The notes under the pieces: generated by a model
What the model was told of the DNA's origin: nothing
The model's input: the letters and a program-made list of their open reading frames with translations, nothing else
Databases searched by the model: none
Translations under genes and position numbers: made by a program
DNA from: Tenacibaculum agarivorans
GTDB taxonomy: Bacteria; Bacteroidota; Bacteroidia; Flavobacteriales; Flavobacteriaceae
Direction: 5' to 3'
Assembly: GCF_001936575.1 (NCBI RefSeq)
Contig: NZ_MSMP01000001.1
Span: 124,001-188,000, forward strand
DNA: 64,000 nt
Shown here: positions 18,104-26,526 of the stretch, piece after piece
How positions within the stretch are numbered: position 1 is the stretch's first letter
How the letters are laid out: every line of letters begins with the position of its first letter

Positions 18104-18835
18104 CTACTTTGCTATAAATTGATTTTCATATTGTATGTTCACCCAATTATCTTCACTCACACCTAAAATAGTAATTCCATATTCTTTATTCTCTACAAGT
18201 GTTAAAGGAGTATCAGAATTTATAGTTAAAACTACGTTATTAGTGTTATAATAACGAAAAAACAAATCAAAAGTATACGTTCCAGATATAAAAGAATCAT
18301 TATCTGTTATGGCTTGAAAATAAATAGCATCACTATTATAACTACTAGTATTCCATGAAAACCTAGGAGAAAGAGGCATTGAAAAATCAATTACAATATT
18401 TGAATCAAATTCAGTGGGATTGGACTTCTGTTTTAATCGAATTGGATTCGATTTATGAATTTTCCCCTCAGAAAGGTAAGTGACTATTCCCCAAGCTTCA
18501 TTATCTAAATCTCTTATAAATCTGGATAACTTATCTTTTAAAAAACCTTCACTTGGAAATTCTTTTAGTTTATAATTTGAAAAATCATCAGGATCTATAG
18601 CTGTATTTTCAGTTTCATAATATCTAAAATCTGAACTCCCTTCTATCGGATAAAAATAAACAAACACTTTCTCCTTACTTTCTTTATCATTACCTGCGCA
18701 GGCTATGACTTCATCTAACTTTTTTTCAGCATGAATTTGCAAGTATTCATTCAATACGTTCTCTGATAGGTTTATCTTTTCTTGTGTAGAACAAGAACAT
18801 AGTAGTATTACCAAAAAATATATACTATTGCGCAT
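18104..18835 (-). CDS. lipoprotein of unknown function
   Basis: 243-aa protein. The N-terminus MRNSIYFLVILLCSCS has a lipobox with Cys15 as the likely acylated residue, so it is anchored to the inner or outer membrane. The rest is beta-rich, with DSDTPLTL-like strands and many aromatic residues, and is not recognised. It overlaps the upstream GH113-like gene by 11 bp and is followed after 2 bp by the BamA-like gene, so all three are one transcript. A partner role for the glycan hydrolase or the barrel is inference from position only. Confidence 0.65.
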   Translation of the reverse strand: MRNSIYFLVILLCSCSTQEKINLSENVLNEYLQIHAEKKLDEVIACAGNDKESKEKVFVYFYPIEGSSDFRYYETENTAIDPDDFSNYKLKEFPSEGFLKDKLSRFIRDLDNEAWGIVTYLSEGKIHKSNPIRLKQKSNPTEFDSNIVIDFSMPLSPRFSWNTSSYNSDAIYFQAITDNDSFISGTYTFDLFFRYYNTNNVVLTINSDTPLTLVENKEYGITILGVSEDNWVNIQYENQFIAK

Positions 18836-19826
18836 ATAACTGTTGAATTAGTTTTTCTGTAGGTTTATTTTGTGGTGTAAATCGATTATTCGTTTTACCA
18901 CCAACGTCATTATGATTATGAAACCATTTCCATAAAAAACCACCAGCAAACCATTTTTCTTTCCAAAATTGATTATAAATAGCTTGTGTTGCGTTCTCTT
19001 GAGCTTTTAAATTTACTTCACCAGAAATTCTATTTGCACTCCAAGGCTCTTTACCTGTAAAGTTTACACTTCTATATCCAAACTCAGTAAATAAAATCGG
19101 TTTTTTATATCTATCGTAGATCTCTTTTATGGTTTTCTTATGTGGCTGCCAACCTTGTTCAAATTCATCAACGGTTGGAGATTTTTTTTCACTTAAGGGG
19201 AAATATGCATCCACACCGATGAAATCTAGTTGATTCCAAAAAGGAACTCTTTTAAATTCATCCCAATTTGCAGCGTACGTTAATTTTCCTGAATATATTT
19301 TTTTAATTTCCTGTATTAAGTTTTTCCAATATTCAGGTCTATTTATTACAAATTGCTCTAATTCTGTACCTATGCAAAAAATTTCAGCTTTTATTTCTTC
19401 AGCCACTTCAGCATAATCTAGAATAAATGATTTGTAAGATTCTTCTAAGAGTTTCCAGTTTTCTTCAGTATTCATTTCAATATAGCCTGTAAACTCTCCT
19501 CTCCAAACCCAAATTTGTGGTTTTATCATCAACTTAATATTGGTATTTCTAAATTCAGAAGCATATTGTTTTACTCCTTTTTTAGTTTCTCCAAACCATT
19601 GTCTAGATTCATTATACCGTACTTCAGGAGATTTTAAATCTTTTATAAAGCCAAAAGGCATCAGAGAAACATAATTCGCTGATGCCTTTTTTACGGGTTG
19701 TATATGTGTGTTATTTATTGCTTCAGAAGAGGCTACAAAGCTTAATCCATTTACCTTCTTATGTTGTCCACTACAAGAAAGAAAAAGTATTAATAGTGGC
19801 AGTATACATACTTGTTTTATTTTCAT
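18825..19826 (-). CDS. GH113-like glycoside hydrolase lipoprotein (beta-mannanase family)
   Basis: 333-aa TIM-barrel hydrolase. MKIKQVCILPLLILFLSC gives a lipoprotein signal with Cys18. VSLMPFGFIKD, IKPQIWVWRGEFTG, FCIGTELEQF (Glu155/Glu157), DFIGVDAYFPL and LFTEFGYRS (Glu248) match the ordered strands of GH113, where the two glutamates act as acid/base and nucleophile on beta-1,4-mannan. It is envelope-anchored and divergent from an operon with a CslA-like synthase, so it may trim or release the nascent polymer, as BcsZ does for cellulose. Mannan specificity is inferred from family and context, not shown. Confidence 0.82.
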   Translation of the reverse strand: MKIKQVCILPLLILFLSCSGQHKKVNGLSFVASSEAINNTHIQPVKKASANYVSLMPFGFIKDLKSPEVRYNESRQWFGETKKGVKQYASEFRNTNIKLMIKPQIWVWRGEFTGYIEMNTEENWKLLEESYKSFILDYAEVAEEIKAEIFCIGTELEQFVINRPEYWKNLIQEIKKIYSGKLTYAANWDEFKRVPFWNQLDFIGVDAYFPLSEKKSPTVDEFEQGWQPHKKTIKEIYDRYKKPILFTEFGYRSVNFTGKEPWSANRISGEVNLKAQENATQAIYNQFWKEKWFAGGFLWKWFHNHNDVGGKTNNRFTPQNKPTEKLIQQLYAQ

Positions 19827-19858
19827 GGATTAAAAATAACCATAAATTTTAATGCCTT

Positions 19859-20740
19859 TTAAAATAAAGCTCTTAAACCAATACTATAAGTTTCACCTAA
19901 ACCTTGGAAATTATAACCTCTAACAATATTACTGTATAAAACTTCTAAGTTTAATACGTCAGTTAACTGATATTTTCCTCCAAAACCAATAGCTGTATTA
20001 TCTTGTTGAAAGTCTCCAAATCTTTCAGAATGTTGAACAAATCCTAATACCGTAGCATCTTGTGTTGGAAAATAACTCATAAATACTCCAGGTACTACTA
20101 AGAATGTATTATTAGCAAAACTTTGATCGTCTCCAAAACCATATTCTGTATTTAACTCCGTAAATAATTGCCATTTACCACTTGGAAATGTGTAATCATA
20201 AAAGAATCTATTTTGAAATGACCAAGCTGTTTGATCTAAAAAACCATTAGGATTTCCTTCATCTCCACTTTCTAATAACGGAATATGAATAGAACTCTGT
20301 ATCGAAAAATTACCTATATTTTCAAAAGGTTGTACTTTTACAGATGGTGCTATAGATGAAATCCCTTTTCTATCTGAAGTTGTATCTTCTAAACTGAATA
20401 CTGAAAGCGCTTGTCTTCCACCAAAAGTATTTGAACGAAACTCAATAATTCCACCAACATTAACTCTATTATTATCAGAAATCCCTGTAAATACTTCTAA
20501 TGTAGAAGTAAAAAAGTTAGATCTAGCTACATCTGCTCCTTCACTATTCTCTCTGCCTGTTTCTCTAGTTTGAGTATACAAGCCATTAAACCATTTAATA
20601 TCCCACTGACCTTTGTTAAGTAATTTTGAAGGTGTAAATACTTGTAAGTTGTTTTTTTCTTCTTGATCTTGATCTTCCTCTTGAGCAAATGCAAGGAAAT
20701 TAAGGAATAATAGTCCTAATAAAATTGAAATTCTTTTCAT
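19859..20740 (-). CDS. outer-membrane beta-barrel protein (possible export porin)
   Basis: 293-aa protein with a signal peptide (LLFLNFLAFAQ, cleaved about residue 20) and a short acidic linker (EEDQDQEEK), then a run of alternating hydrophobic strands rich in Phe, Gly and Asn, ending GLRALF with a terminal aromatic. The 250-residue barrel would accommodate about 10-12 strands. I do not recognise a named family. First gene of the minus operon, 32 bp before the GH113-like gene and divergent from the redox/glycosyltransferase operon. A role as the outer-membrane channel of a polysaccharide exporter is an inference from this context. Confidence 0.65.
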   Translation of the reverse strand: MKRISILLGLLFLNFLAFAQEEDQDQEEKNNLQVFTPSKLLNKGQWDIKWFNGLYTQTRETGRENSEGADVARSNFFTSTLEVFTGISDNNRVNVGGIIEFRSNTFGGRQALSVFSLEDTTSDRKGISSIAPSVKVQPFENIGNFSIQSSIHIPLLESGDEGNPNGFLDQTAWSFQNRFFYDYTFPSGKWQLFTELNTEYGFGDDQSFANNTFLVVPGVFMSYFPTQDATVLGFVQHSERFGDFQQDNTAIGFGGKYQLTDVLNLEVLYSNIVRGYNFQGLGETYSIGLRALF

Positions 20741-20896
20741 TATCGTAGTTTTAATGATCTTGACCTAAGTCGAACAAATTATTTCACCATTACATAAAAT
20801 TTATAATCAGCCCCCTTATTTAAAACTATTCTAAATTTAGAACGAAAGTAAATTCTTACCTTTTGTTTCGACATAAGTTACATCAATTCACAAATT
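20741..20896. promoter_or_regulatory. divergent promoter region of the proposed polysaccharide locus
   Basis: 156-bp A/T-rich gap separating two divergent operons. Neither strand has a perfect TAnnTTTG; on the plus strand TACCTTTTG near 20859 is one base too long, which may mean a different sigma factor or an activator is used. CTAAATTTAG near 20831 is a small palindrome centred between the operons. Shared control is plausible but unproven. Confidence 0.4.
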
Positions 20897-22240
20897 ATGG
20901 AGCACATCGTTATCATTGGTAATGGTATTTCTGGAGTTACTGCTGCCAGACATATCAGGAAACTATCAGACAAAAAAATCACTATTATTTCTTCAGAAAC
21001 TGAACATTTTTTTTCAAGAACTGCTTTAATGTATATATACATGGGGCATATGAAATTTGAAAACACAAAACCTTATGAAGATTCATTCTGGAAGAAAAAT
21101 CGAATTAAATTGAAGAAAGCGCTGGTAAAAACCATAGACTCAAAAAACAAACAATTAGTCTTAGATAACGATCAATTATTTGCTTATGACAAATTAATTA
21201 TCGCTACAGGTTCTAAACCTAATAAGTTTGGTTGGCCTGGTCAGGATTTAGATGGTGTTATGGGAATGTACCATAAACAGGATTTAGAAAATCTTGAGAA
21301 ATACGCACCTAATAATAAGGTTTGTAAACGTGCGGTTATTGTTGGTGGTGGGCTTATTGGAATTGAATTTGCTGAAATGATGCACAGTAGAAACATACCT
21401 GTTACTTTTTTAGTAAGAGAAAGTAGTTTTTGGAATGGTGTTTTACCAGATCAAGAATCCGCACTTATTAATAAAGAGATTTTAGATAATCATATTGATT
21501 TACGATTAGGGGTAAATTTAAAAGAAATTAAAGCAGATAAAAACGGTAGAGCTAAATCTATAGTTATAGCTGAAACCGGAGAAGAAATTGCTTGTGATGT
21601 AGTTGGGTTAACTGCAGGTGTATCTCCAAACATCAATTTTGTAAAAGAATCTGAAATTGAAACCAACAGAGGTGTTATAGTAAATCGTTTTCTAGAAACT
21701 AGTGTGAAAGATATTTACGCTATCGGTGACTGTGCTGAACAACGAGAAGCAATTGGACAAAGAAGACCTATTGAAGCGGTTTGGTACACTGGTAGAATGA
21801 TGGGAGAAACTGTTGCGCAAACTATTTGTGGAAATAGAATTGAATATAAACCTGGACACTGGTTTAACTCTGCTAAATTTATGGATGTTGAATATCAAAC
21901 CTACGGTTGGGTTTGGGCTAAACCTAGAGAAAACGAAGCTAGATTCTACTGGGAGCATAAAGATGGAAAAAAAGCGATACACCTAAATTTTGATAAAGAA
22001 ACTCATGAATTTATTGGAATAAATACATTTGGTATTCGATTACGTCATGAGTTTTTTGATCGAGTATTAACCGAAAAAAAATCTGTAGAATATGTCTTAG
22101 AATACTTGGCCGATGCCAATTTTGATCCTGAGTTTTATAAACAATATGAATCGGAAATTGTAGCTCAATTTAATAAAGAGCATGGCACAGCTATTAAAGT
22201 GCAAAAGAAAAGTTGGAAACGTATATTTAGTAAGGCATAA
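20897..22240 (+). CDS. FAD/NAD(P)-dependent oxidoreductase (pyridine nucleotide-disulphide oxidoreductase family)
   Basis: 447-aa flavoprotein. It has an FAD-binding IIGNGISGVTAAR at residues 6-18, ATGSKPN at 103-109, a second Rossmann motif IVGGGLIGIEFAE at 148-160 for NAD(P)H and the closing FAD motif DIYAIGDCAE at 272-281. No redox CxxxxC disulphide is present, so it resembles rubredoxin- and nitrite-reductase-type flavin domains that pass electrons to an iron-sulphur partner. The next gene, 15 bp on, encodes a membrane polyferredoxin, the obvious acceptor. The C-terminal 100 residues after position 330 are family-atypical and unassigned. Confidence 0.88.
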   Translation: MEHIVIIGNGISGVTAARHIRKLSDKKITIISSETEHFFSRTALMYIYMGHMKFENTKPYEDSFWKKNRIKLKKALVKTIDSKNKQLVLDNDQLFAYDKLIIATGSKPNKFGWPGQDLDGVMGMYHKQDLENLEKYAPNNKVCKRAVIVGGGLIGIEFAEMMHSRNIPVTFLVRESSFWNGVLPDQESALINKEILDNHIDLRLGVNLKEIKADKNGRAKSIVIAETGEEIACDVVGLTAGVSPNINFVKESEIETNRGVIVNRFLETSVKDIYAIGDCAEQREAIGQRRPIEAVWYTGRMMGETVAQTICGNRIEYKPGHWFNSAKFMDVEYQTYGWVWAKPRENEARFYWEHKDGKKAIHLNFDKETHEFIGINTFGIRLRHEFFDRVLTEKKSVEYVLEYLADANFDPEFYKQYESEIVAQFNKEHGTAIKVQKKSWKRIFSKA

Positions 22241-22255
22241 AAATTAAAGAATACC

Positions 22256-23878
22256 ATGAAAGTAATTAAAAACATAGGACTAATCATCTTTTTAGTTGGT
22301 TTATCAATTTTCACAGGAAGTATTTTCTTAGGATCATTTAACTTAACTTCTGATCAATTAGAAGCTTTTATCAAAGAAAAAAATTATAAAAATGAGCTTA
22401 TAAAAGATGAACTTAGCAAAGCAATTGTAACTTCTGAAAATTTAAATATATTCGAATTTTCTAGTCGTGTTAGAAATGCTTATAAAACTTCAAATGCACA
22501 CTACGATGCCTTAATTGCTAAATATGATGCTGAAAAGAATTGGGATAAAAAAGGAGAACAATATCAGTATAAAATTTCTGGAAAATTACATTCTTTAAGT
22601 TTCGATTTAGCTAAAAAAGCAGGAAAAGGTTTTGTAAGAGAAAATCAAGGTTTACTTTGGTGGCTCACCTTTGGTTTAGGTATTTTAGGTGCTTTACTAT
22701 TTATTTTTCCTAATTATAAATTACTAGGAAATCCAGGAATAAAAAACAATGGTATTTATTTAGAATCTAGCACTAATAGAGGTTTAATTGCTTGGTTAGT
22801 TCTTATATACCTAGTTGGATTTTATTTGCTTTTATACTTTATGCCTGATTATGTAGTCAATTGGACCTATATAGTTGACCCTATTAGTACTTTCTTAAGT
22901 GGAGGATTAGCAAGTCAATGGTTTGTTTATGGTTTCTTATACTGTGTTATTATGGTGGTAATGGGTGTAAGAATGTATATAAAATACAGGCACAATAAAT
23001 ATCAGGTAGTAAGAACAACTTCTGTATTATTCTTTCAAATCGTTTTTGCTTTCTTAATTCCTGAGATTATGACAAGCTTAAATATGCCTGGTTATGACTT
23101 TAAAAATGCTTTTCCATTAGATTATGATTTCTTTTTTGAATGGAACTTAGATAGTTTAAGAAGTAGTGGAGCTATTGGTTTATTCATTTTAGTATGGGGT
23201 ATAGTACTTACTTTAGTAATTGTACCTGTTATGGTATATTTCTTTGGTAAAAGATGGTACTGTTCATGGGTTTGTGGTTGTGGTGGTTTAGCAGAAACTT
23301 TAGGAGATCCATATAGACAACATTCTGACAAAAGTTTAAAAGCATGGAAACTAGAGCGCTGGTTAATCCATTCAGTATTGGCTTTCTCTTTAGTGATGAC
23401 AATAGTAACGCTTTACTGTTATTTTACAGGTGCATATTCGTTTTTAGGAATTAAATCTCAATTTATAAAAGATACCTACAGCTTTTTAATAGGATCTTGG
23501 TTTGCAGGAGTAATTGGAACAGGTTTTTACCCAATTTTTGGTAACCGTGTATGGTGTCGTTTTGGTTGTCCTTTAGCTGCTTATATGGGATTAGTACAAC
23601 GTTTTAAATCTCGTTTCAGAATTACAACTAATGGAGGACAATGTATTTCTTGTGGAAATTGTTCTACGTATTGTGAGCAAGGAATAGACGTTAGATCTTA
23701 TGCGCAAAAAGGAGAAAACATTGTACGCGCTAGTTGCGTAGGATGTGGTATTTGTTCTGCTGTTTGTCCTAGAGGAGTATTAAAATTAGAAAACGGTCCT
23801 GAAAAAGGTAGAATTAATCCTACAGATGTATTACTAGGTAATGATGTAGATTTATTAAAGTTAATGAATGAAAAATAA
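22256..23878 (+). CDS. membrane polyferredoxin (NapH/NosR/CcoG-like 4Fe-4S protein)
   Basis: 540-aa inner-membrane electron-transfer protein. It has an N-terminal helix (residues 5-25), a hydrophilic 100-residue extracytoplasmic segment, then about five to six further helices. Conserved cysteine motifs are YCSWVCGCGG at about residue 336, VWCRFGCP at about 431, and two ferredoxin-type clusters CISCGNCSTYC at about 463 and CVGCGICSAVCP at about 495. This architecture moves electrons across or along the membrane, here probably from the NAD(P)H flavoprotein just upstream. The terminal acceptor is not known. Its 3' end overlaps the MORN-type gene by 11 bp. Confidence 0.88.
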   Translation: MKVIKNIGLIIFLVGLSIFTGSIFLGSFNLTSDQLEAFIKEKNYKNELIKDELSKAIVTSENLNIFEFSSRVRNAYKTSNAHYDALIAKYDAEKNWDKKGEQYQYKISGKLHSLSFDLAKKAGKGFVRENQGLLWWLTFGLGILGALLFIFPNYKLLGNPGIKNNGIYLESSTNRGLIAWLVLIYLVGFYLLLYFMPDYVVNWTYIVDPISTFLSGGLASQWFVYGFLYCVIMVVMGVRMYIKYRHNKYQVVRTTSVLFFQIVFAFLIPEIMTSLNMPGYDFKNAFPLDYDFFFEWNLDSLRSSGAIGLFILVWGIVLTLVIVPVMVYFFGKRWYCSWVCGCGGLAETLGDPYRQHSDKSLKAWKLERWLIHSVLAFSLVMTIVTLYCYFTGAYSFLGIKSQFIKDTYSFLIGSWFAGVIGTGFYPIFGNRVWCRFGCPLAAYMGLVQRFKSRFRITTNGGQCISCGNCSTYCEQGIDVRSYAQKGENIVRASCVGCGICSAVCPRGVLKLENGPEKGRINPTDVLLGNDVDLLKLMNEK

Positions 23879-24344
23879 GTTTTTACTTCTTTTCTTATTT
23901 GTTAGTATTATAGGAATTGCCCAAAAAGTATATCAGAAAAACTATTATCCAGATGGTTCAATTCAAGAAGAAGGTTGGATAAAAGATAATGTAAAACATG
24001 ATTTTTGGAAATTCTATTATCAAAATGGTAAAATCAAGGAAAAAGGTCATTATAAAAATGGCTTAAAACATAAATATTGGTATTTTTATCGCGAAAATTC
24101 TTCTAAAATAAAAGAAGGACATTACGTAAACGGAATAGAAAATAAATGGTGGTCTTATTTTAATAAAGATGGACAACTAATCCATAAATGTCAATTAAGA
24201 GATAATAAAAAAAATGGATACTGTTTAGTTTACAAACAAAACAAACTCGTTAAAGCATCAAAATTTGTGAACGATAAAAAAATAAAGGAATGGACGGATT
24301 TCTCATCTTTTAAAAGAGAGAATAATCTTAATGATTTAAAATAA
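23868..24344 (+). CDS. secreted MORN-type repeat protein
   Basis: 158-aa protein with a signal peptide (LLLFLFVSIIGIAQ) and at least four imperfect 20-22-residue repeats of the MORN_2/YwqK type: YYPDGSIQEEGWIKDN, YYQNGKIKEKGHYKNG, YRENSSKIKEGHYVNG and YFNKDGQLIHKCQLRDN. Such repeats form flat beta sheets that bind lipid or protein surfaces. It overlaps the polyferredoxin gene by 11 bp and the following glycosyltransferase by one base, so it is embedded in the operon. A scaffold between the redox and glycosyltransferase parts is a guess. Confidence 0.75.
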   Translation: MKNKFLLLFLFVSIIGIAQKVYQKNYYPDGSIQEEGWIKDNVKHDFWKFYYQNGKIKEKGHYKNGLKHKYWYFYRENSSKIKEGHYVNGIENKWWSYFNKDGQLIHKCQLRDNKKNGYCLVYKQNKLVKASKFVNDKKIKEWTDFSSFKRENNLNDLK

Positions 24345-25036
24345 TGACGCCTTTAATTAAAGTAATTATACCTGCATATAACGAGGAAGATTCTATTGGT
24401 AAGGTAATTAATGATATTCCTAATCATGTAGATGAAGTTATTGTAGTCAGTAATAATTCAACAGATAGCACCGAAGAAAATGCAAAAAATGCAGGTGCTA
24501 CTGTACTTACTGAGCAACGAAAAGGATATGGGTACGCCTGTTTGAAAGGTATGGAATACATAGCTGCACAAAATAATACACCCAATATTATCGTTTTTTT
24601 AGATGGAGACTACTCCGATTACCCAGAACAACTTGACGAAATAATAGCACCTATAATCAATCAGGATATAGATTTTGTAATTGGCGCTAGAGTTAAACGA
24701 CTACGTGAACAAGGGTCTATGACCCCGCAACAAGTTTTTGGTAATTGGCTTGCTACTTTTTTAATGAAATTATTTTTTGGTGCTAAATTCTCAGATTTAG
24801 GACCATTTAGAGCAATTAAGTACGACAAGTTATTAGCATTAGAAATGGAAGATAAAACTTATGGGTGGACAGTTGAAATGCAATTGAAAGCACTAAAGAA
24901 AAAATTTTCCTATGTAGAAATACCTGTAAAATACAGGAATAGAATTGGTGTCTCTAAAGTTTCTGGTACTGTAAAAGGAACTATATTAGCAGGCGTTAAA
25001 ATATTAAGTTGGATTTTTAAATATAGTTTTAAATAA
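24344..25036 (+). CDS. GT2 glycosyltransferase, polyprenyl-phosphate sugar synthase (DPM1-like)
   Basis: 230-aa GT-A enzyme. VIIPAYNEEDSIGKV opens the nucleotide-binding domain, VVSNNSTDSTEENA and FLDGDYSDYPEQL (the metal-binding acidic motif near residue 86) follow, then GARVKRLREQGSMTPQQ and the DLGPFRAI acceptor region. This pattern is that of dolichol/undecaprenyl-phosphate mannose or glucose synthases, which load a sugar from GDP- or UDP-sugar onto polyprenyl phosphate. It lacks the C-terminal GtrA-type helices of some relatives. Its product would feed the GT-C enzyme two genes downstream. Start and stop each overlap the neighbours by one base (TAATG). Confidence 0.88.
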   Translation: MTPLIKVIIPAYNEEDSIGKVINDIPNHVDEVIVVSNNSTDSTEENAKNAGATVLTEQRKGYGYACLKGMEYIAAQNNTPNIIVFLDGDYSDYPEQLDEIIAPIINQDIDFVIGARVKRLREQGSMTPQQVFGNWLATFLMKLFFGAKFSDLGPFRAIKYDKLLALEMEDKTYGWTVEMQLKALKKKFSYVEIPVKYRNRIGVSKVSGTVKGTILAGVKILSWIFKYSFK

Positions 25037-26526
25037 TGATTTTAGAGTACATCATTATAAGTTTATATAGCTTATCATTATTATTGGTCTTCATGTATGC
25101 ATTAGCTCAATTAAATTTATTATTTAATTATCTTTCTTCTAAAAGAAAAGTTGATACATCTCCAAAATTTGACTTGTCTAAAGATGAAGAAGTACCTTAC
25201 GTAACTATTCAATTACCTGTATACAATGAATTGTATGTAATGGAGCGGTTATTAGACAATATCGCTAAAATAAAATACCCTAGACAAAAATTGGAAATCC
25301 AAGTATTGGATGATTCTACTGATGAATCTGTAGAAACTACAGCCTCTCATATTGAAAAATTACAAGCTACTGGGTTAGATATTCAACATATAAGAAGAGA
25401 AAATAGAGTTGGCTTTAAGGCTGGTGCCCTAAAAGAAGGTTTAAAAACTGCGAAAGGTGAATTTATTGCCATTTTTGATGCTGACTTTTTACCTAAACCA
25501 TGTTGGTTAGAAAAAACTGTAACCTACTTTAAGGATTCAGAAATTGGAGTTGTACAGACTAGATGGGGCCATATCAATAGAGATTATTCTACATTAACCA
25601 AAGTACAAGCTTTTGCACTTGACGCACACTTTTCTTTAGAACAAGTCGGAAGAAACAGCAAAGGACACTTCATTAACTTTAATGGTACTGCTGGTATTTG
25701 GAGAAAAGAATGTATTATAGATGCAGGAAACTGGGAAGGAGATACACTTACCGAAGATTTAGATTTAAGTTACAGAGCTCAACTTAAGCAATGGAAATTC
25801 AAATACTTAGAAGATGTGATAACACCTGCTGAGTTACCTGTAGTAATTAGCGCAGCAAAATCTCAGCAATTCAGATGGAATAAAGGTGGTGCAGAGAATT
25901 TTCAAAAAATGATGGCTAGAGTTATTACAAGTAAGAATATAAACTTCAAAACTAAAATCCATAGTTTATTGCATTTACTAAATAGTTCTATGTTTACATG
26001 TATATTTTTAATGGGAGTTTTAAGTATTCCAATGCTATACATCAAAAACAAGTATGAAGATTTAGAGGTATTCTTTTGGGTTATGAGCTTTTTTGTAAGT
26101 AGTACACTAATTTTCTTTACCTGTTACTGGTTTATGTATAAAAACTCATTTGGTGGAGGGATTAAAAACTTTATCAAGTATATAGGAGCCTTTTTTACTT
26201 TCTTCTCTATCGCAATGGGATTCTCGTTACATAACACTATAGCTGTTTTAGAAGGTCATTTAGGAAAGAAAAGTGAATTTGTAAGAACTCCAAAATTCAA
26301 CATCAAATCATTGAAAGACAGCTGGAAAAACAACAAATACATAAAAAAGAAACCTTCTTTAAATGTTATTATTGAAGGATTACTAGTACTTTATTTTGCA
26401 TTTGGTTTATATAGTGCTTTTATAGTAGGCGACCAAGGTGGTGATTTTGGACTATTCCCTTTCCATTTAATGTTGTTTATTGGTTTTGGTTATGTGTTTT
26501 TTAAATCTGTTTTTTCTAAAGCATAA
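25036..26526 (+). CDS. GT2 processive polysaccharide synthase, CslA/CslC-like (candidate beta-mannan synthase)
   Basis: 496-aa inner-membrane synthase. One N-terminal helix (residues 3-30), a cytosolic GT-A domain, then about five C-terminal helices. Catalytic motifs are Asp92-Asp93 (IQVLDDSTD), DAD at 148-150, FNGTAGIWR near 215, TED at 239-241 and QQFRW at 277-281, the full D,D,D,QxxRW set of processive enzymes. VLDDSTD, FKAGALKEGL and FNGTAGIWR are closest in my memory to plant CslA/CslC glucomannan and xyloglucan-backbone synthases rather than BcsA; no PilZ domain is present. It starts on a one-base overlap with the DPM-like gene. The sugar donor cannot be proven by reading. Confidence 0.85.
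   Translation: MILEYIIISLYSLSLLLVFMYALAQLNLLFNYLSSKRKVDTSPKFDLSKDEEVPYVTIQLPVYNELYVMERLLDNIAKIKYPRQKLEIQVLDDSTDESVETTASHIEKLQATGLDIQHIRRENRVGFKAGALKEGLKTAKGEFIAIFDADFLPKPCWLEKTVTYFKDSEIGVVQTRWGHINRDYSTLTKVQAFALDAHFSLEQVGRNSKGHFINFNGTAGIWRKECIIDAGNWEGDTLTEDLDLSYRAQLKQWKFKYLEDVITPAELPVVISAAKSQQFRWNKGGAENFQKMMARVITSKNINFKTKIHSLLHLLNSSMFTCIFLMGVLSIPMLYIKNKYEDLEVFFWVMSFFVSSTLIFFTCYWFMYKNSFGGGIKNFIKYIGAFFTFFSIAMGFSLHNTIAVLEGHLGKKSEFVRTPKFNIKSLKDSWKNNKYIKKKPSLNVIIEGLLVLYFAFGLYSAFIVGDQGGDFGLFPFHLMLFIGFGYVFFKSVFSKA

Noticed and set aside
25036..26526. Cellulose synthase (BcsA) assignment
   Set aside because: No PilZ domain, no bcsB/bcsC neighbours, and the motifs are closer to CslA/CslC.
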